Part shown: piece by piece, positions 29,587 through 41,961 of the stretch
How positions within the stretch are numbered: position 1 is the stretch's first letter
How the letters are laid out: each line of letters opens with the position of its first letter
Assembly (NCBI GenBank): GCA_902537395.1
Contig: CACBBE010000001.1
Span: 58,559-122,558 of the forward strand
Direction of reading: 5' to 3'
DNA: 64,000 nt
From: an uncultured Synechococcaceae cyanobacterium
GTDB lineage: Bacteria > Cyanobacteriota > Cyanobacteriia > PCC-6307 > Cyanobiaceae
The notes under the pieces: model-generated
The model's input: only the letters and a program-made list of their open reading frames with translations
Database searches by the model: none
Told to the model about the DNA's origin: nothing
Made by a program: the position numbers and the translations under genes

Positions 29587-32157
29587 GTGATTTCTCCTGA
29601 TAAACAATATGAGACTGATACCAATTTATATAATCCATCTGAAATAGAAAAAAAATGGCAGTCAATATGGACAGAAAACAATTTATACAAAACCGAAGAA
29701 TTAACTGAGAATAGCGATAAATTTTATGCCTTATCAATGTTTCCCTACCCTTCAGGTAATCTTCATATGGGACATGTTAGGAATTATGTTATTACAGACT
29801 TAATAGCTCGGTTTCAAAGGTTTAAGGGCAAATCTGTTTTACATCCAATGGGTTGGGACGCTTTTGGTTTGCCTGCTGAGAATGCAGCGATTGAAAGAGG
29901 AATTAGTCCAAGTGTCTGGACTAAAAAAAATATTTCTCATATGAAGTCACAATTAAAACTTTTAGGACTATCAGTTGATTGGGATAGAGAATTTGCAACT
30001 TGTGATGAAAATTACTATGTTTGGACACAATATCTATTTTTAGAGTTATACAAGGCAGGTCTTGTATATCAAAAGGAATCTGAAGTTAATTGGGATCCGA
30101 TAGATAATACAGTCTTAGCGAATGAACAAGTTGACTCAGAGGGTAAATCTTGGAGATCTGGGGCACTAGTTGAAAAAAAATTATTAAAGCAATGGTTTTT
30201 AAGGATTACTAATTATGCGGATGAGTTATTGAAGGATTTAGAAAAATTAGATAACTGGCCAGAAAGAGTAAAAATAATGCAAGATAATTGGATTGGAAAG
30301 TCAATTGGTACAAATATTAATTTCAATATCAAAACCAATCCAGAAAAGAAAATAACTGTATTTACAACAAGGCCAGATACTTTATTTGGAGTTACTTATT
30401 TAGCAATTTCTGTTAATCATTCATTAATTAAAAATATTTCTGATCAAGAAACCATACAAGATTTAGAAAATCTTAAACAATATTTGAAAAATAATAAAAA
30501 TAATGAACTTGAAAAAATAGGAATAAAAACTAGCTTAGTAGCAATAAATCCAGTTAATTCTGAACCTATTCCTATTTGGGTGGCAAGTTATGTTCTCGAT
30601 GAATACGGTACAGGCGCTGTTATGGGCGTGCCTGCTCATGATCTAAGAGACTTTGAATTTGCTAAGACAAATAATATTGATATTAAACAGGTAATAATAA
30701 AGGATAAAAATGAACAAACAAAAGAGCTTGATGAAGCTTATGTGGAAAATGGATATCTTATTAATTCAAATCAATACAATGGTATAGCAAATACTATTGC
30801 TAAATTAAAAATTTCAGAGGAGGGTGTAAATAATGGATGGGCCGAAAATAAGATTCAATATCGTTTAAGAGATTGGTTAATATCTAGACAAAGATATTGG
30901 GGCTGTCCGATTCCCATCGTTAATTGTAAAAAATGTGGATCTGTTCCTTTAAACCAATCGGAATTGCCCGTTGCATTACCGAAAGATATAGATATCTCGG
31001 CTAACAAGATTAATGCTTTAGGTGATAATAAAAATTGGATAAATACAACATGTCCAAAATGTGGAATAGCGGCAAAAAAAGAAACTGATACTATGGACAC
31101 TTTTATGTGCTCATCATGGTATTTTTTAAGATATCCATCTTCAAAATGTTCAAATAAGCCATTTGAAAAGATTGAAATTAATAAGTGGTTGCCTGTAGAT
31201 CAATATGTTGGAGGAGTAGAGCATGCAATATTGCATTTGTTATATGCAAGATTTTTCACTAAAGCTTTGCGGGATAACGAACTATTTGAAATTGATGAAC
31301 CATTTAAAAAACTATTAACGCAAGGAATGGTTCAGGCCGCAGCCTATAAAAACAATAAAACGGGTAAATATGTTTCTCCTTCCGATATTAATGACCTATC
31401 AAATCCTAAAGATCCAATTGACAATACCAAACTAGAAGTACTTTTCGAGAAGATGTCTAAGTCAAAATATAATGGAATAGACCCTGAATCAGTAATTAAA
31501 AAATATGGAGCAGATACAGCAAGAATGTTTATATTATTTAAAGCACCGCCAGAAAAAGATTTGGAATGGGGAGATACAGATGTTGAAGGACAATTTAGAT
31601 TTTTAAGCAGGATTTGGAAGCTTTATATAAATTTTGCAAAAAATATAAATAGTAAATCTAATTCCTATCCAGATAAAGAAAAAAGTTTAATAAAGTCAAT
31701 GAATATAGCCATAAAAGAAATTTCGAATGACATATTAAATAACCAATTTAATACTGCGATTTCAGAACTAATGAAGTTTTATAATTCATTATCAAATTCC
31801 ATTTATGACGTTAACAATAATTTAAAAATTGAGGCTTTAAAAACATTTTGTATTTTGTTGGCTCCATTTGCACCTCATATTGCAGAAGAAATATGGCATC
31901 TTATAGGATTTAAAAAATCTGTGCATTTAGAACACTGGCCTTCATTTAATGCCGAGGCACTAAAGGAAGATTCATATGAACTAGTAATACAAGTGAATGG
32001 AAAAGTTAGAGACAAAGTAAATATTAATAATGATATGAGTGAAGATCAAATTAAAGAATTGACTCTTAAAAGGCCTAACATATTAAAATGGACACATGAT
32101 AAGGAAATAAGAAAAATAATTATTGTTAAAGGAAAAATTATGAATATTGTGGTTTAA
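29587..32157 (+). CDS. leuS: Leucyl-tRNA synthetase
   Basis: [32 protein letters not shown] start. Confidence 0.96.
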   Translation: MISPDKQYETDTNLYNPSEIEKKWQSIWTENNLYKTEELTENSDKFYALSMFPYPSGNLHMGHVRNYVITDLIARFQRFKGKSVLHPMGWDAFGLPAENAAIERGISPSVWTKKNISHMKSQLKLLGLSVDWDREFATCDENYYVWTQYLFLELYKAGLVYQKESEVNWDPIDNTVLANEQVDSEGKSWRSGALVEKKLLKQWFLRITNYADELLKDLEKLDNWPERVKIMQDNWIGKSIGTNINFNIKTNPEKKITVFTTRPDTLFGVTYLAISVNHSLIKNISDQETIQDLENLKQYLKNNKNNELEKIGIKTSLVAINPVNSEPIPIWVASYVLDEYGTGAVMGVPAHDLRDFEFAKTNNIDIKQVIIKDKNEQTKELDEAYVENGYLINSNQYNGIANTIAKLKISEEGVNNGWAENKIQYRLRDWLISRQRYWGCPIPIVNCKKCGSVPLNQSELPVALPKDIDISANKINALGDNKNWINTTCPKCGIAAKKETDTMDTFMCSSWYFLRYPSSKCSNKPFEKIEINKWLPVDQYVGGVEHAILHLLYARFFTKALRDNELFEIDEPFKKLLTQGMVQAAAYKNNKTGKYVSPSDINDLSNPKDPIDNTKLEVLFEKMSKSKYNGIDPESVIKKYGADTARMFILFKAPPEKDLEWGDTDVEGQFRFLSRIWKLYINFAKNINSKSNSYPDKEKSLIKSMNIAIKEISNDILNNQFNTAISELMKFYNSLSNSIYDVNNNLKIEALKTFCILLAPFAPHIAEEIWHLIGFKKSVHLEHWPSFNAEALKEDSYELVIQVNGKVRDKVNINNDMSEDQIKELTLKRPNILKWTHDKEIRKIIIVKGKIMNIVV

Positions 32158-33737
32158 GAATTTATTTTTTGAATAATTAAAGAATTTGGATTTGACCAAT
32201 CGCCTTTAACTAAATATTTATCATTACTGAAACACATTTCACGGAGAATGAAAAATATAGGTTCTTTCACTTCATTATCAAATAATGACGCTATGTCGTT
32301 TATAGAATATTCTCCACCTTTATCTAATAAATTACTTACTTTCAGTTGATACTCAATAATATTTGCGGCTGCTTTCTTTCCAGCTTCAACTCCAGGTTGA
32401 TCATATGCATTTATATTTACCAATTCAGCGTAAAAGGATACAGCCCTCTCAAATAAAGCGATTAAGGCACCTAGTGAAAAACAATTTAACTTTTCTATCG
32501 TGATAGTAATACTTTGTCTGTTTTCACTAGAGAGTGCTGATCTTGTACCTTGCAAAAAACCAGAAAGATATTCTTTAGGATTCTCTTTTTCATCAAAAAT
32601 ATTAGTAGATGGAGAATCTAATAATTCAATAAAAATACAAAAGAAATTATCAATGCCATCTCTCAGTTGCTGAACATAAGCATGTTGATCTGTAGATCCT
32701 TTATTACCAAAAACGGAAATACCCTGATTAACTACCTCACCATTCCTATTGAATTTCTTACCTAATGATTCCATTACTAATTGCTGAAGATACTTACTAA
32801 ATACCTGTAACCTATCTCTATAAGGTAATACGACCATGTCTCTCTTCCCAACACCATCCCCTGTTAAATACCATGAAGATGATAATAATGCTGCAGGATT
32901 ATTTACAAAATCATTTATACGCGTGGCCTCATCCATTAATGATGCTCCCCTAATAAATTCAAATATATTTTCATTAATGAGAGCTAATGGAAGTAATCCC
33001 ACAGAGCTTGTAATACTTGTTCTTCCTCCAACCCAATCTTGTAAATTAAATATTTTTAACCAATGTTCAGAAGTGGCTTTATTAAATAACTTACTATCTT
33101 TCATAGTTATAGCAATAGCATTAGAATTCCATTCAAGAGAATTTTTTTCGCAATGACTTTTAATAATATCCATAGCAATTCTGGGTTCAGGCGTACCACC
33201 AGATTTGCTTACTACTACAAATAATGTTGTGGATAATTTTTCAGACAACTCATCTAATATTTCGCTAATTAAAAAAGGATCAACATTATCGATATAAGAA
33301 AAATTTAAGCCTTTAGAGCACTTCTGCAGTGACTCTGTAATAAGTAATGGTCCTAAACCACTTCCACCAATTCCTATCCATAGAACATCGGTATATTTCT
33401 GATTATTCTTATTCTTAATATCTCCATTTAAAATTTGTTTTCCAAATTCAGAGATTGCATTAATATCTGCACTTATTTCCTCTCCTATTTTTGAAGAGGG
33501 TGAAATTGATGGGTTTCTAAGCCAATAATGACCAACTTGTCTATTTTCATCAATATTTGAGATTGCACCATTTTCTAATTCTTTAATTGATGAAAAAATA
33601 TCTATAAATTTCCCCTCTAAATTTTTTATCTCTTCACTTGTAAAATTAATTTTACTAATGTCTAACCAAATATTTAATTTTTTATCAAACCAAAGATAAT
33701 TGCAAAATTTATCCCAAGAGTTTAAATCTCCATTCAT
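32154..33737 (-). CDS. pgi: Glucose-6-phosphate isomerase
   Basis: [59 protein letters not shown]. Confidence 0.95.
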   Translation of the reverse strand: MNGDLNSWDKFCNYLWFDKKLNIWLDISKINFTSEEIKNLEGKFIDIFSSIKELENGAISNIDENRQVGHYWLRNPSISPSSKIGEEISADINAISEFGKQILNGDIKNKNNQKYTDVLWIGIGGSGLGPLLITESLQKCSKGLNFSYIDNVDPFLISEILDELSEKLSTTLFVVVSKSGGTPEPRIAMDIIKSHCEKNSLEWNSNAIAITMKDSKLFNKATSEHWLKIFNLQDWVGGRTSITSSVGLLPLALINENIFEFIRGASLMDEATRINDFVNNPAALLSSSWYLTGDGVGKRDMVVLPYRDRLQVFSKYLQQLVMESLGKKFNRNGEVVNQGISVFGNKGSTDQHAYVQQLRDGIDNFFCIFIELLDSPSTNIFDEKENPKEYLSGFLQGTRSALSSENRQSITITIEKLNCFSLGALIALFERAVSFYAELVNINAYDQPGVEAGKKAAANIIEYQLKVSNLLDKGGEYSINDIASLFDNEVKEPIFFILREMCFSNDKYLVKGDWSNPNSLIIQKINS

Positions 33738-33919
33738 TTTATATATTTGTTTCTTTTATTTATTATTTAATTATATCTATACGAATAGTACATAGATTTG
33801 AATCATTTAAATTTGTTTAAATTTTTATCTTCAAATAAATATGTTTTTGAATATTAATATTTAGAATAGAGGTTTTTTTTTATTTCATATGAATTTATCA
33901 TTAGATAAAATAAAAAACT

Positions 33920-34576
33920 TTGGATAAATCATTTAATTACATAATTTCTCCTGAGATATCCCAATTTAGAAAATTTTCACCAAAATTAAAAATAGGTGTA
34001 CTTGCTTCTGGGAATGGAACGAACTTTCAGGAGTTAATTAATCTCTCTAAAAAAGGTGAATTAGATATAGATATTAAAGTTCTTATAACTAACAAAGATG
34101 ATGCAGGTTGTATAAAAAGAGCTGAAAGTGTAAAGATACCTCACAAAATAATAAGAGGTAAAGACTTTTCGCAAAAAGAGCTATTTGAATTAGAAATTAT
34201 AAATACTTTAAATAATTATGATGTTGAACTTATTGTAATGGCTGGCTGGATGAAAATTGTCACTCCATTATTTATTAAAAAGTTTAAGAATAAAATTATT
34301 AATATTCACCCCTCAATTCTTCCTTCATATAAGGGTAGTACTGCTATAAATGACTCAATATTAAATGGTTCAAAAATAACTGGTTGTTCAGTACATTTTG
34401 TTGAAGAGGAGGTAGATAGTGGTTCTTTGATAATGCAAGCTGCATTGTCCATTAGAGATGATGATGATATTGAATCGCTTACTAAAAGAATACAAATCCT
34501 TGAGCATAAAATTTTACCGCACTCAATCTCTCATGCTGGATTTTTGATAAGAAGTAATTTTATGGAAAATTATTAG
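33920..34576 (+). CDS. purN: Phosphoribosylglycinamide formyltransferase
   Basis: KIGVLASGNGTNFQELI...VMAGWMKI...INIHPSILPSYKG; apparent TTG start. Confidence 0.93.
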   Translation: MDKSFNYIISPEISQFRKFSPKLKIGVLASGNGTNFQELINLSKKGELDIDIKVLITNKDDAGCIKRAESVKIPHKIIRGKDFSQKELFELEIINTLNNYDVELIVMAGWMKIVTPLFIKKFKNKIINIHPSILPSYKGSTAINDSILNGSKITGCSVHFVEEEVDSGSLIMQAALSIRDDDDIESLTKRIQILEHKILPHSISHAGFLIRSNFMENY

Positions 34577-35615
34577 TTAACTCAAGGCCGTCATCCATTG
34601 AGAATCCATTCATAATATTTAAATTTTGAATTGCCTGCCCACTCTGACCTTTTAACAAATTATCAATAACAGATAAAATAATAATCCTTCCATTTCGAAT
34701 ATCGACTTTAACAGAAAGGAAAATTTGGTTTGTATTTTTAACCCATTTTGTTGATGGGAATGTATCTACAGGCAAGACCTTAATATTTTTGAAATTCCTA
34801 TAATAATTATCCAAAAGAATTCTGCAATCATCAGAAGTTAATCCTGGATCTCTTAATCTCCCATATATAGTCGAATGCATACCCCTTGAAATCGGAATTA
34901 AATGAGGAGTAAAGAGCAGTTCAATTTTATTTCCAGATATTAAAGATGCCACTTGCTCGATCTCTGAGGTATGTCTATGTTTTATCAATCCATATGCTGA
35001 TATACCTTCTCCACATTCTGATAAAAGTAGCTTTTGGTTTGGTTCTCGACCACCTCCAGAAGTTCCACTTTTAGAATCAATTACTATACCTTCATTTTCA
35101 ATAATTCCTTGAGATAGATAAGGAGCTAATGGAATAAGAGCTGATGTTGGATAACATCCTGGACATGCAATTAATCTGCCTTTTGAAATGGCTTCTTTAT
35201 TTATTTCAGGAAGACCATAGACTGCCTCTTTGCATAAATCATCGTCATTCCTTTTATAAATAGCAGCTTCTTTGGAATATACTTTTTTCCATTCGTCTAA
35301 GGACTTATATCTGTAATCAGCTGATAAATCAATAACTTTAACTCCTCTATCTAATAATTTTCTTGTCAATGTTGAAGACAGGCCATTTGGTAGACAAAGC
35401 AACGCAAAATCTGCATTTTTTGAAATATTATCTACTGAAATATCTTCTATATAAGGATCATTTTCTAGATAAATAAAAGGGAAATTATCATTCCACTTTG
35501 ATCCAGATGTTTTATTACCTCCTAAAAATGAAATTTTGTATTTTTTATTTTTCTTTAAAAGATTTACCGCTTGAATACCGCCGTAACCAGTAGCACCTAC
35601 TATTGCAACATTCAT
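34560..35615 (-). CDS. argC: N-acetyl-gamma-glutamyl-phosphate reductase
   Basis: VAIVGATGYGGIQAVNLL...IACPGCYPTSALIPLAPYL...HRHTSEIEQ. Confidence 0.96.
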   Translation of the reverse strand: MNVAIVGATGYGGIQAVNLLKKNKKYKISFLGGNKTSGSKWNDNFPFIYLENDPYIEDISVDNISKNADFALLCLPNGLSSTLTRKLLDRGVKVIDLSADYRYKSLDEWKKVYSKEAAIYKRNDDDLCKEAVYGLPEINKEAISKGRLIACPGCYPTSALIPLAPYLSQGIIENEGIVIDSKSGTSGGGREPNQKLLLSECGEGISAYGLIKHRHTSEIEQVASLISGNKIELLFTPHLIPISRGMHSTIYGRLRDPGLTSDDCRILLDNYYRNFKNIKVLPVDTFPSTKWVKNTNQIFLSVKVDIRNGRIIILSVIDNLLKGQSGQAIQNLNIMNGFSMDDGLELTNNFP

Positions 35616-35691
35616 TTCTTTGAATTGGCAGACTTTGAGATAGGATTATAAAGTGTTGAAATAAAGGTAACTAAAACACTATTTTTCTATA

Positions 35692-37428
35692 TTGATAGGA
35701 ATAATGAAAGAAACAAGTCCCAAATCAAATAATGGAACAATTTTGGATATAAATGAATCTTTTAAAATTGAATTTGATCCTATTAGTGATGCGTTGGCAG
35801 CAATAAGAAATGGTGAATGCATAATTGTTGTAGATGATGAAAGAAGAGAAAATGAAGGAGATTTAATATGTGCGGCGCAGTTTGCAACTCCACAGCAAAT
35901 AAATTTTATGGCTACTGAAGGACGGGGTCTTATATGCCTAGCTATGCAAGGTGAAAAGCTTGACTCTTTAGATTTACCATTAATGGTAGATAGAAATACA
36001 GATGAAAACCAAACAGCTTTTACGATATCAATTGATGCCGGACCTGAGAATAATGTTACTACTGGAATTTCTGCTGAAGACAGGGCAAAGACAATTCAAG
36101 TTGCAATAAACCCAAATACAAAACCTGATGACTTAAGGAGACCAGGACATATTTTTCCATTAAGAGCTAAAAAAGGTGGAGTATTAAAGAGGGCAGGTCA
36201 TACCGAAGCGGCAGTAGATATTGCGGCGATGTCAGGTCTTTATCCCGCTGGAGTGATTTGTGAAATACAAAATCCTGACGGTTCCATGTCGAGACTTCCA
36301 CAACTTAAAGAGTATGCAAAACAGTGGGGAATGAAATTAATATCCATAGCTGATTTAATAAGTTATCGATTTCAAACTGAGAGATTTGTATTTAGAAAAT
36401 CCGATGCTGTTCTTCCAAGTATTTTTGGTAATTTCAAAGCTTATGGATATGTTAACGAACTTGATGGTTCAGAGCACGTTGCATTAGTTAAACAAAAATC
36501 AACAAAATTAAGTGAACCTGTATTAGTAAGAATGCATTCAGAGTGCTTAACTGGCGATGCTTTTGGATCATTACGTTGTGATTGCAGACCTCAGTTGGAG
36601 GCTGCTTTATCAAGGATAGAAAAAGAGGAAGAGGGAGTTGTTGTCTACTTGAGACAAGAAGGCAGAGGTATTGGTCTAATAAATAAATTAAAAGCTTACA
36701 GCTTACAGGATGGTGGATTAGACACTGTAGAAGCTAATGAAAAATTAGGTTTCCCAGCTGATCTCAGAAATTATGGAGTAGGAGCACAGATATTGACCGA
36801 TCTAGGAATAAAAAAACTAAAATTACTTACAAACAATCCTAGAAAGATTGCTGGTTTAGGTGGTTATGGAATGGAGGTAATTGAGAGAGTTCCATTAGTA
36901 ATTTGTCCAAACGATAATAATGCAGAATATTTGAGTGTAAAAAAAACGAAGCTAGGCCACATGATTGATGAAAATAATCCTAATTCCAGGAATATTGATC
37001 CATTTATATCAATTTTTCTTGACGGAAAATATAAATCTATTGATCTAGTTCCTATAAAAAATAACGTTATTAAGTTTTGTCGTGAGCAGAAAATTAATAT
37101 TAAATTAGAAAGTACTCCAAGATTATTGGCCTTCTGGAATCGACCAAAGTTAGTTTGGCGAATTTTGCATGATCAAAATAGAACTAATTCCAACATTACT
37201 GATGAAGAAATAAAAAATATAGAATTGTTTATTCAGTTTTTATCCAACTATGAAAAAAGTACAAAAATTGGAATTATTGTTTCTAGAAACATTGAACAAG
37301 CATTACACCCAAAAAGTAGCATCAAATTAATAAATACTAAATTTACTATTAATAATGAAATCTTATATTCATCTACAAGAAAATTTAATCTAGATAAAGA
37401 GACATTTAGTATTGTCTTTGAAGACTAG
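35692..37428 (+). CDS. ribBA: Bifunctional DHBP synthase / GTP cyclohydrolase II with C-terminal extension
   Basis: DDERRENEGDLICAAQFAT, RRPGHIFPLRA, HSECLTGDAFGSLRCDC, LRQEGRGIGL; probable ATG start at 35704. Confidence 0.94.
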   Translation: MIGIMKETSPKSNNGTILDINESFKIEFDPISDALAAIRNGECIIVVDDERRENEGDLICAAQFATPQQINFMATEGRGLICLAMQGEKLDSLDLPLMVDRNTDENQTAFTISIDAGPENNVTTGISAEDRAKTIQVAINPNTKPDDLRRPGHIFPLRAKKGGVLKRAGHTEAAVDIAAMSGLYPAGVICEIQNPDGSMSRLPQLKEYAKQWGMKLISIADLISYRFQTERFVFRKSDAVLPSIFGNFKAYGYVNELDGSEHVALVKQKSTKLSEPVLVRMHSECLTGDAFGSLRCDCRPQLEAALSRIEKEEEGVVVYLRQEGRGIGLINKLKAYSLQDGGLDTVEANEKLGFPADLRNYGVGAQILTDLGIKKLKLLTNNPRKIAGLGGYGMEVIERVPLVICPNDNNAEYLSVKKTKLGHMIDENNPNSRNIDPFISIFLDGKYKSIDLVPIKNNVIKFCREQKINIKLESTPRLLAFWNRPKLVWRILHDQNRTNSNITDEEIKNIELFIQFLSNYEKSTKIGIIVSRNIEQALHPKSSIKLINTKFTINNEILYSSTRKFNLDKETFSIVFED

Positions 37429-37432
37429 ATTA

Positions 37433-37870
37433 TTATTTTAATGTAGCTTTCAGAATTTTTGAACCATTAGTAAGTTTTAGCACTACATTCATATCATCTG
37501 TCTTACCAAAAACAGTATGAACTCCATCTAGATGAGGCTGTGGTTCATAAACTATAAAAAACTGACTACCACCTGTATCCTTTCCTGCATGAGCCATAGA
37601 AAGTGAACCTTTTAGATGTTTATTCGAATTTATTTCGCATTTTATATTATATCCAGGCCCACCCGTTCCAGGCATACCAGATACTCCATCACGAGTATTT
37701 GGACATCCACCCTGAGCCATAAATCCAGGAATAACTCTGTGAAATGCAAGACCATCATAAAAACCATCACTAATTAACTTCGTAAAATTTTTAACTGTAT
37801 TAGGTGCGTCGTCAGAGAAAAATTCAATATTAATGTTTCCAACTTCTGTCTCAAATAATGCTGATGTCAT
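37433..37870 (-). CDS. Cyclophilin-type peptidyl-prolyl cis-trans isomerase
   Basis: [23 protein letters not shown]...[17 protein letters not shown]. Confidence 0.94.
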   Translation of the reverse strand: MTSALFETEVGNINIEFFSDDAPNTVKNFTKLISDGFYDGLAFHRVIPGFMAQGGCPNTRDGVSGMPGTGGPGYNIKCEINSNKHLKGSLSMAHAGKDTGGSQFFIVYEPQPHLDGVHTVFGKTDDMNVVLKLTNGSKILKATLK

Positions 37871-37907
37871 GTTTTATTTGTTTAATAAATTATTGATATT
37901 TTAATAG

Positions 37908-38291
37908 CTAAAGTAACTTTTCAAGATTTTCCTTAATGGTATTTATATCAATGTTATTTTTATTACTAATTTTGTCTTCATCCCAATTTTCAAATTCTAA
38001 GTTTTTCTGGGGGGGCGAAATAAATAACCTATCTTCAGCAGTTTTAGGTACAAAATCTTTTTCTACTAATTTACATTCATAATCTAATTTAATGCAGAAA
38101 TCTTTTATTTCCTCTTTATTAATCATTTCAACTGTTGGCAAAGGAAAATCTTGAGCTTCTAATAGACCACAATATCTTGTTGCATCATCCTTATCTTCAA
38201 ACATAAGAACAATGGTCCTTCCTTTAAGTTCTATTGAATGAATTCCTTCCTTATCTGTTCCTGAATTATATAAAAGAACAAATACGTTCAT
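37908..38291 (-). CDS. DUF3110 family protein
   Basis: MNVFVLLYNSGTDKEGIHSIELKGRTIVLMFEDKDDATRYCGLLEAQDFP. Confidence 0.8.
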   Translation of the reverse strand: MNVFVLLYNSGTDKEGIHSIELKGRTIVLMFEDKDDATRYCGLLEAQDFPLPTVEMINKEEIKDFCIKLDYECKLVEKDFVPKTAEDRLFISPPQKNLEFENWDEDKISNKNNIDINTIKENLEKLL

Positions 38292-38324
38292 AAGTTTCGA
38301 TTTTCCTATTTATATAATATTTGA

Positions 38325-39251
38325 TTAAGAATCAGAAAGTGACAATTCTTGTAATCTTGTATATAAAGCAATTTCTTCATCATTAATATCAGCAGGTATC
38401 ACTACCAAGATTTCAACATATTGATCACCTACATTATCTTCGAATGTTAGACCCCTACCTTTTAAACGTAACATTCTTCCGGTAGATGATTTTGGTGGCA
38501 CTTGAAGTGTGACATTTCCATCAAGGGTAGGGACCTCAACCGCACAACCAAGAAGAGCATCATGAGGAAATAACTCTAATTTATAAAGAACTCTTAAACC
38601 ATCAATTCTTAGACCACTTTCCGTTTGAACTTTTAGCTGTAGATAATGATCTTTACCTCCCCTTGCAATATTTTCAAGTCTTAATCTCCATCCATCACCA
38701 GCAAATGGAGGTGTATCGACTTCTACTACGGATTCATCTTCAAGCTCTATTAAAATTGAAGCTCCATTTAAGGCCTCAACAGGAGTTAATTCAATAATTG
38801 TTTCAATATCTTTGTCAACTTTAACTGGAGGCGGCTCTTCTGGAGAGGTTGTAGGATATTCATAATTATTAAATTCATCATTATTTGAGTTTCTCGATTC
38901 ATCCTCAAACGGTTCATTATCATATTCCTCGTAATTCTTTGGTGAGAATTCATATCCAAATAATGAATCGAGATAATCCTGAAAATCAGGAAACCCTGTT
39001 TTGAAATTATAATTTTCATAATCATCCTTGATATTTTCATCCAAACTATTTTTCCTGATATTAGGATTTCTTAGATATTCATATGCTTCGTTAATTAATT
39101 TAAATCTTTCTTCTGCATTAAGATCATTTTTATTTAAATCTGGATGCCATTTTCTTGCTTCTTTTCGAAAGGCCTTTTTAAGTTCTTTATCATTGAAATC
39201 TGGGGATAAGCCCAAAATCGATAAATAGTCTTTTTTAGAGGAAGTAGTCAT
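38325..39251 (-). CDS. dnaJ: DnaJ-family co-chaperone without Zn-finger (CbpA-like)
   Basis: J-domain DYLSILGLSPDFNDKELKKAFRKEARKWHPDLNKND, C-terminal DnaJ domain; start taken at MTTSSKKDY, overlapping dnaK end. Confidence 0.9.
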   Translation of the reverse strand: MTTSSKKDYLSILGLSPDFNDKELKKAFRKEARKWHPDLNKNDLNAEERFKLINEAYEYLRNPNIRKNSLDENIKDDYENYNFKTGFPDFQDYLDSLFGYEFSPKNYEEYDNEPFEDESRNSNNDEFNNYEYPTTSPEEPPPVKVDKDIETIIELTPVEALNGASILIELEDESVVEVDTPPFAGDGWRLRLENIARGGKDHYLQLKVQTESGLRIDGLRVLYKLELFPHDALLGCAVEVPTLDGNVTLQVPPKSSTGRMLRLKGRGLTFEDNVGDQYVEILVVIPADINDEEIALYTRLQELSLSDS

Positions 39252-41232
39252 TGTCCCATGGATCATCGTCCCTAGAATTACCATACCTCGAATTTTTATA
39301 ATTTCTATTTATTTGATTATCCCAAGGATCATCATCCCAATAATCATCTGAAAAGAGTTCATCTTTTAATGATCCAAATGTATTTTTAATGCCCTGTAAA
39401 GGATTATTATCAGTTTTCTTTTCAGCTGCAAATTTCCTGTTTAAGCCGAATAATGCTTCCTGTAGAGCACTTACTGAAATTTCTAATTCTTGAGGATCAT
39501 CATCATCTATATAATCTTCAACATCTTGAATGGCTAATTCAACAGCTCTTTGTTGTCTTTCGGCACCATAAGGACCAAACTCTAATGAAGCATCCCTAAG
39601 TCTTCTTTCAGCTTGCGCAATAAGAGTTAAAGCACTATTTTTTCTATCAATTACAGATCTTCTCTTCCTATCTTCATTAGCTTTTACTTTGGCTTCTTCA
39701 ATTATCGAATTTATTTCTTGTTCGTTTAAATTAGAACCTCCGGAAATTGAAACTGTTTGCTTTCTTCCAGTTGTTCTATCAGTTGCACTTACTTCTAAAA
39801 GACCATTAGCATCAATATCAAATGCTACCTGGACTTGAGGAATTCCTCGTGGAGCCGGAGGTATCCCTGATAGTCTAAATTTACCAAGTGATTTATTTTC
39901 AGAGGCTAAAGGCCTTTCTCCCTGCCGTACTTGAACAACCACTGATGATTGATTAGCTTCAGACGTACTAAAAACATCAGATTGTCTAACTGGTATTGGC
40001 GTGTTACGAGGAATGAGTACCTTCATAAGACCACCTATAGTTTCTAAACCTAATGATAAGGGAGTAACGTCATTTAGAAGTAAATCTTGTAAATCACCAC
40101 TAATAATTCCAGATTGTATAGCAGCTCCAACGGCTACGACTTCATCAGGATTGACAGATTGACAAGGATCATTTGGAACAAGAGTCTTTACTAATTGTTG
40201 AACCATTGGGATTCTTGTGCTGCCACCTACAAGAACTACTTCATCAATATCTTCTGCGTTCCATCCAGAATCATCTAAAGCTATTTGAACAGGCTCTAAT
40301 AATCTATCTAGTAAATCTTGTGATAATGATTCAAATATTTTTCTATCTAAGGTTTCTTCAATATGTAAAGGGCCCTCTTTAGTTGTTGTGATAAATGGTA
40401 AGGATATTTTTGTTTTTTGCAATCCTGATAATTCACATTTAGCTTTTTCAGAAGCCTCAGTTAATCTCTGTAAAGCTTGTCTATCCCTTCTTAGATCAAT
40501 ATCATGTTTAGCAAGAAATTTTTCTGCAAGCCAATTAACTATTTTTGAATCAAAGTTGTTTCCTCCAAGCTGTGTATCACCACAAGTGGCTTTAACATCA
40601 AATACACCATTAGAAATTTTCAATAATGATACATCAAATGTTCCACCTCCTAAATCAAAAACCAAAACATTGTTAGAAGAACTTTTTTCAAAACCATAAG
40701 CTAGAGCAGCAGCAGTAGGTTCATTTAAGATTCTATCTACTTTAATACCAGCTAATATTGCAGAATCTTTTGTAGCTTGCCTTTGAGATTCATTAAAGTA
40801 AGCAGGGACAGTAATAACTGCAGAATCAACAGTATCTCCAAGATATGTTTCAGCATCATTAATTAATTTTCTAATCAATGAGCTCACTAATTCTTCTGGT
40901 GCATACTCTCTTTCTGTATTTGGACTAAGAACTCTAACGTTTCCATTGGTATTAGCTTTTACGTTATAAGGAACAGAAATACTATTCTCATCTAATTCGT
41001 CCCAGTCACTACCAATAAATCTTTTTAGGTTATAAAAGGTATTCTTAGGATTTAGAACAAGTTGTCTTCTCGCTTGGTCTCCTATTACTATTTCCTTGTC
41101 TTTTGTAAAACCAACTATGGAGGGTGTAGTTCTAGAACCCTCAGAATTTGCAATAACAATTGGACGACCAGCTTCTATAACTCCTACAACAGAGTTAGTA
41201 GTACCCAAATCAATTCCAACTATTTGCGCCAT
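39235..41232 (-). CDS. dnaK: Molecular chaperone DnaK
   Basis: [18 protein letters not shown]...[14 protein letters not shown]...[17 protein letters not shown]. Confidence 0.97.
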   Translation of the reverse strand: MAQIVGIDLGTTNSVVGVIEAGRPIVIANSEGSRTTPSIVGFTKDKEIVIGDQARRQLVLNPKNTFYNLKRFIGSDWDELDENSISVPYNVKANTNGNVRVLSPNTEREYAPEELVSSLIRKLINDAETYLGDTVDSAVITVPAYFNESQRQATKDSAILAGIKVDRILNEPTAAALAYGFEKSSSNNVLVFDLGGGTFDVSLLKISNGVFDVKATCGDTQLGGNNFDSKIVNWLAEKFLAKHDIDLRRDRQALQRLTEASEKAKCELSGLQKTKISLPFITTTKEGPLHIEETLDRKIFESLSQDLLDRLLEPVQIALDDSGWNAEDIDEVVLVGGSTRIPMVQQLVKTLVPNDPCQSVNPDEVVAVGAAIQSGIISGDLQDLLLNDVTPLSLGLETIGGLMKVLIPRNTPIPVRQSDVFSTSEANQSSVVVQVRQGERPLASENKSLGKFRLSGIPPAPRGIPQVQVAFDIDANGLLEVSATDRTTGRKQTVSISGGSNLNEQEINSIIEEAKVKANEDRKRRSVIDRKNSALTLIAQAERRLRDASLEFGPYGAERQQRAVELAIQDVEDYIDDDDPQELEISVSALQEALFGLNRKFAAEKKTDNNPLQGIKNTFGSLKDELFSDDYWDDDPWDNQINRNYKNSRYGNSRDDDPWDNDYFL

Positions 41233-41445
41233 GATTTTAGATCGCTTAATTAAAGCAAAATTTACTAATAATTAAATTAATTTTTATCTTAGATATTTAC
41301 ATATAATAATAAAAATCAAATATTTTCAACTTAATTTAAATAAATAAGATTATTTATAACTTGTCAAAAAGATTACTTTCTTTTTTAAAACATTATTAAC
41401 AGACAAAGGAGTTGATGTAGTTAACCTGAATAAACTAATATAAAA

Positions 41446-41532
41446 CGGAGAGAGAGGGATTCGAACCCTCGATAAAGTTGCCCCTATACAGCATTTCCAG
41501 TGCTGCGCCTTCAACCACTCGGCCACCTCTCC
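41446..41532 (-). tRNA. tRNA-Ser (GGA anticodon)
   Basis: Minus-strand GGAGAGGTGGCCGAGTGGTTGAAGGCGCAGCACTGGAAATGCTGTATAGGGGCAACTTTATCGAGGGTTCGAATCCCTCTCTCTCCG; class II variable arm. Confidence 0.95.
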
Positions 41533-41581
41533 CAAGATAACTATTTTAACCCTTTATCATCCCATTTTTGAGGAAAGTTAT

Positions 41582-41956
41582 TTGAAAAAGACTTTCAAAG
41601 TCACGATTAAAAATAAGGAAACCGGAAAGGTTTACCAAGAGCAGGTTAATAGTGATCAGTACATACTTAAGGAATTTGAAAAGAAAGGTTTTAAACTTCC
41701 ATTTTCGTGTAGAAATGGTTGCTGTACAAGTTGTGCAGGTAAAATAATATCTGGTACTTTGCAGCAACCTGAAGCTATGGGGGTATCTCAAGCCTTAAAA
41801 GATAAAGGTTATGCACTTCTTTGTGTCGCTAAAGCAACTTCAGATCTTGAAATGGAAACTACATATGAAGATGAAGTTTACGATTTACAATTTGGACAAT
41901 ATTTTGGGAATGGAAATACAAGAGTTGCGCCGCCTTGGGAATTTGAAGAAGATTAA
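41582..41956 (+). CDS. Plant-type [2Fe-2S] ferredoxin
   Basis: LPFSCRNGCCTSCAGKIISG...LLCVAKATSDLEMET; TTG start. Confidence 0.93.
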   Translation: MKKTFKVTIKNKETGKVYQEQVNSDQYILKEFEKKGFKLPFSCRNGCCTSCAGKIISGTLQQPEAMGVSQALKDKGYALLCVAKATSDLEMETTYEDEVYDLQFGQYFGNGNTRVAPPWEFEED

Positions 41957-41961
41957 TTATC

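Noticed and set aside
29537-29737. 66-aa minus ORF at the leuS start
   Set aside because: Overlaps the certain leuS N-terminus in antisense; no homology signal.
33889-33927. Short ATG frame (MNLSLDKIKNFG) just upstream of purN
   Set aside because: Only 12 codons, overlapping the purN TTG start in another frame; a frameshifted purN start is possible but unsupported without strain comparison.
40173-40699. Plus-strand ORFs opposite dnaK
   Set aside because: Antisense to a strongly conserved gene; codon structure is explained by dnaK.
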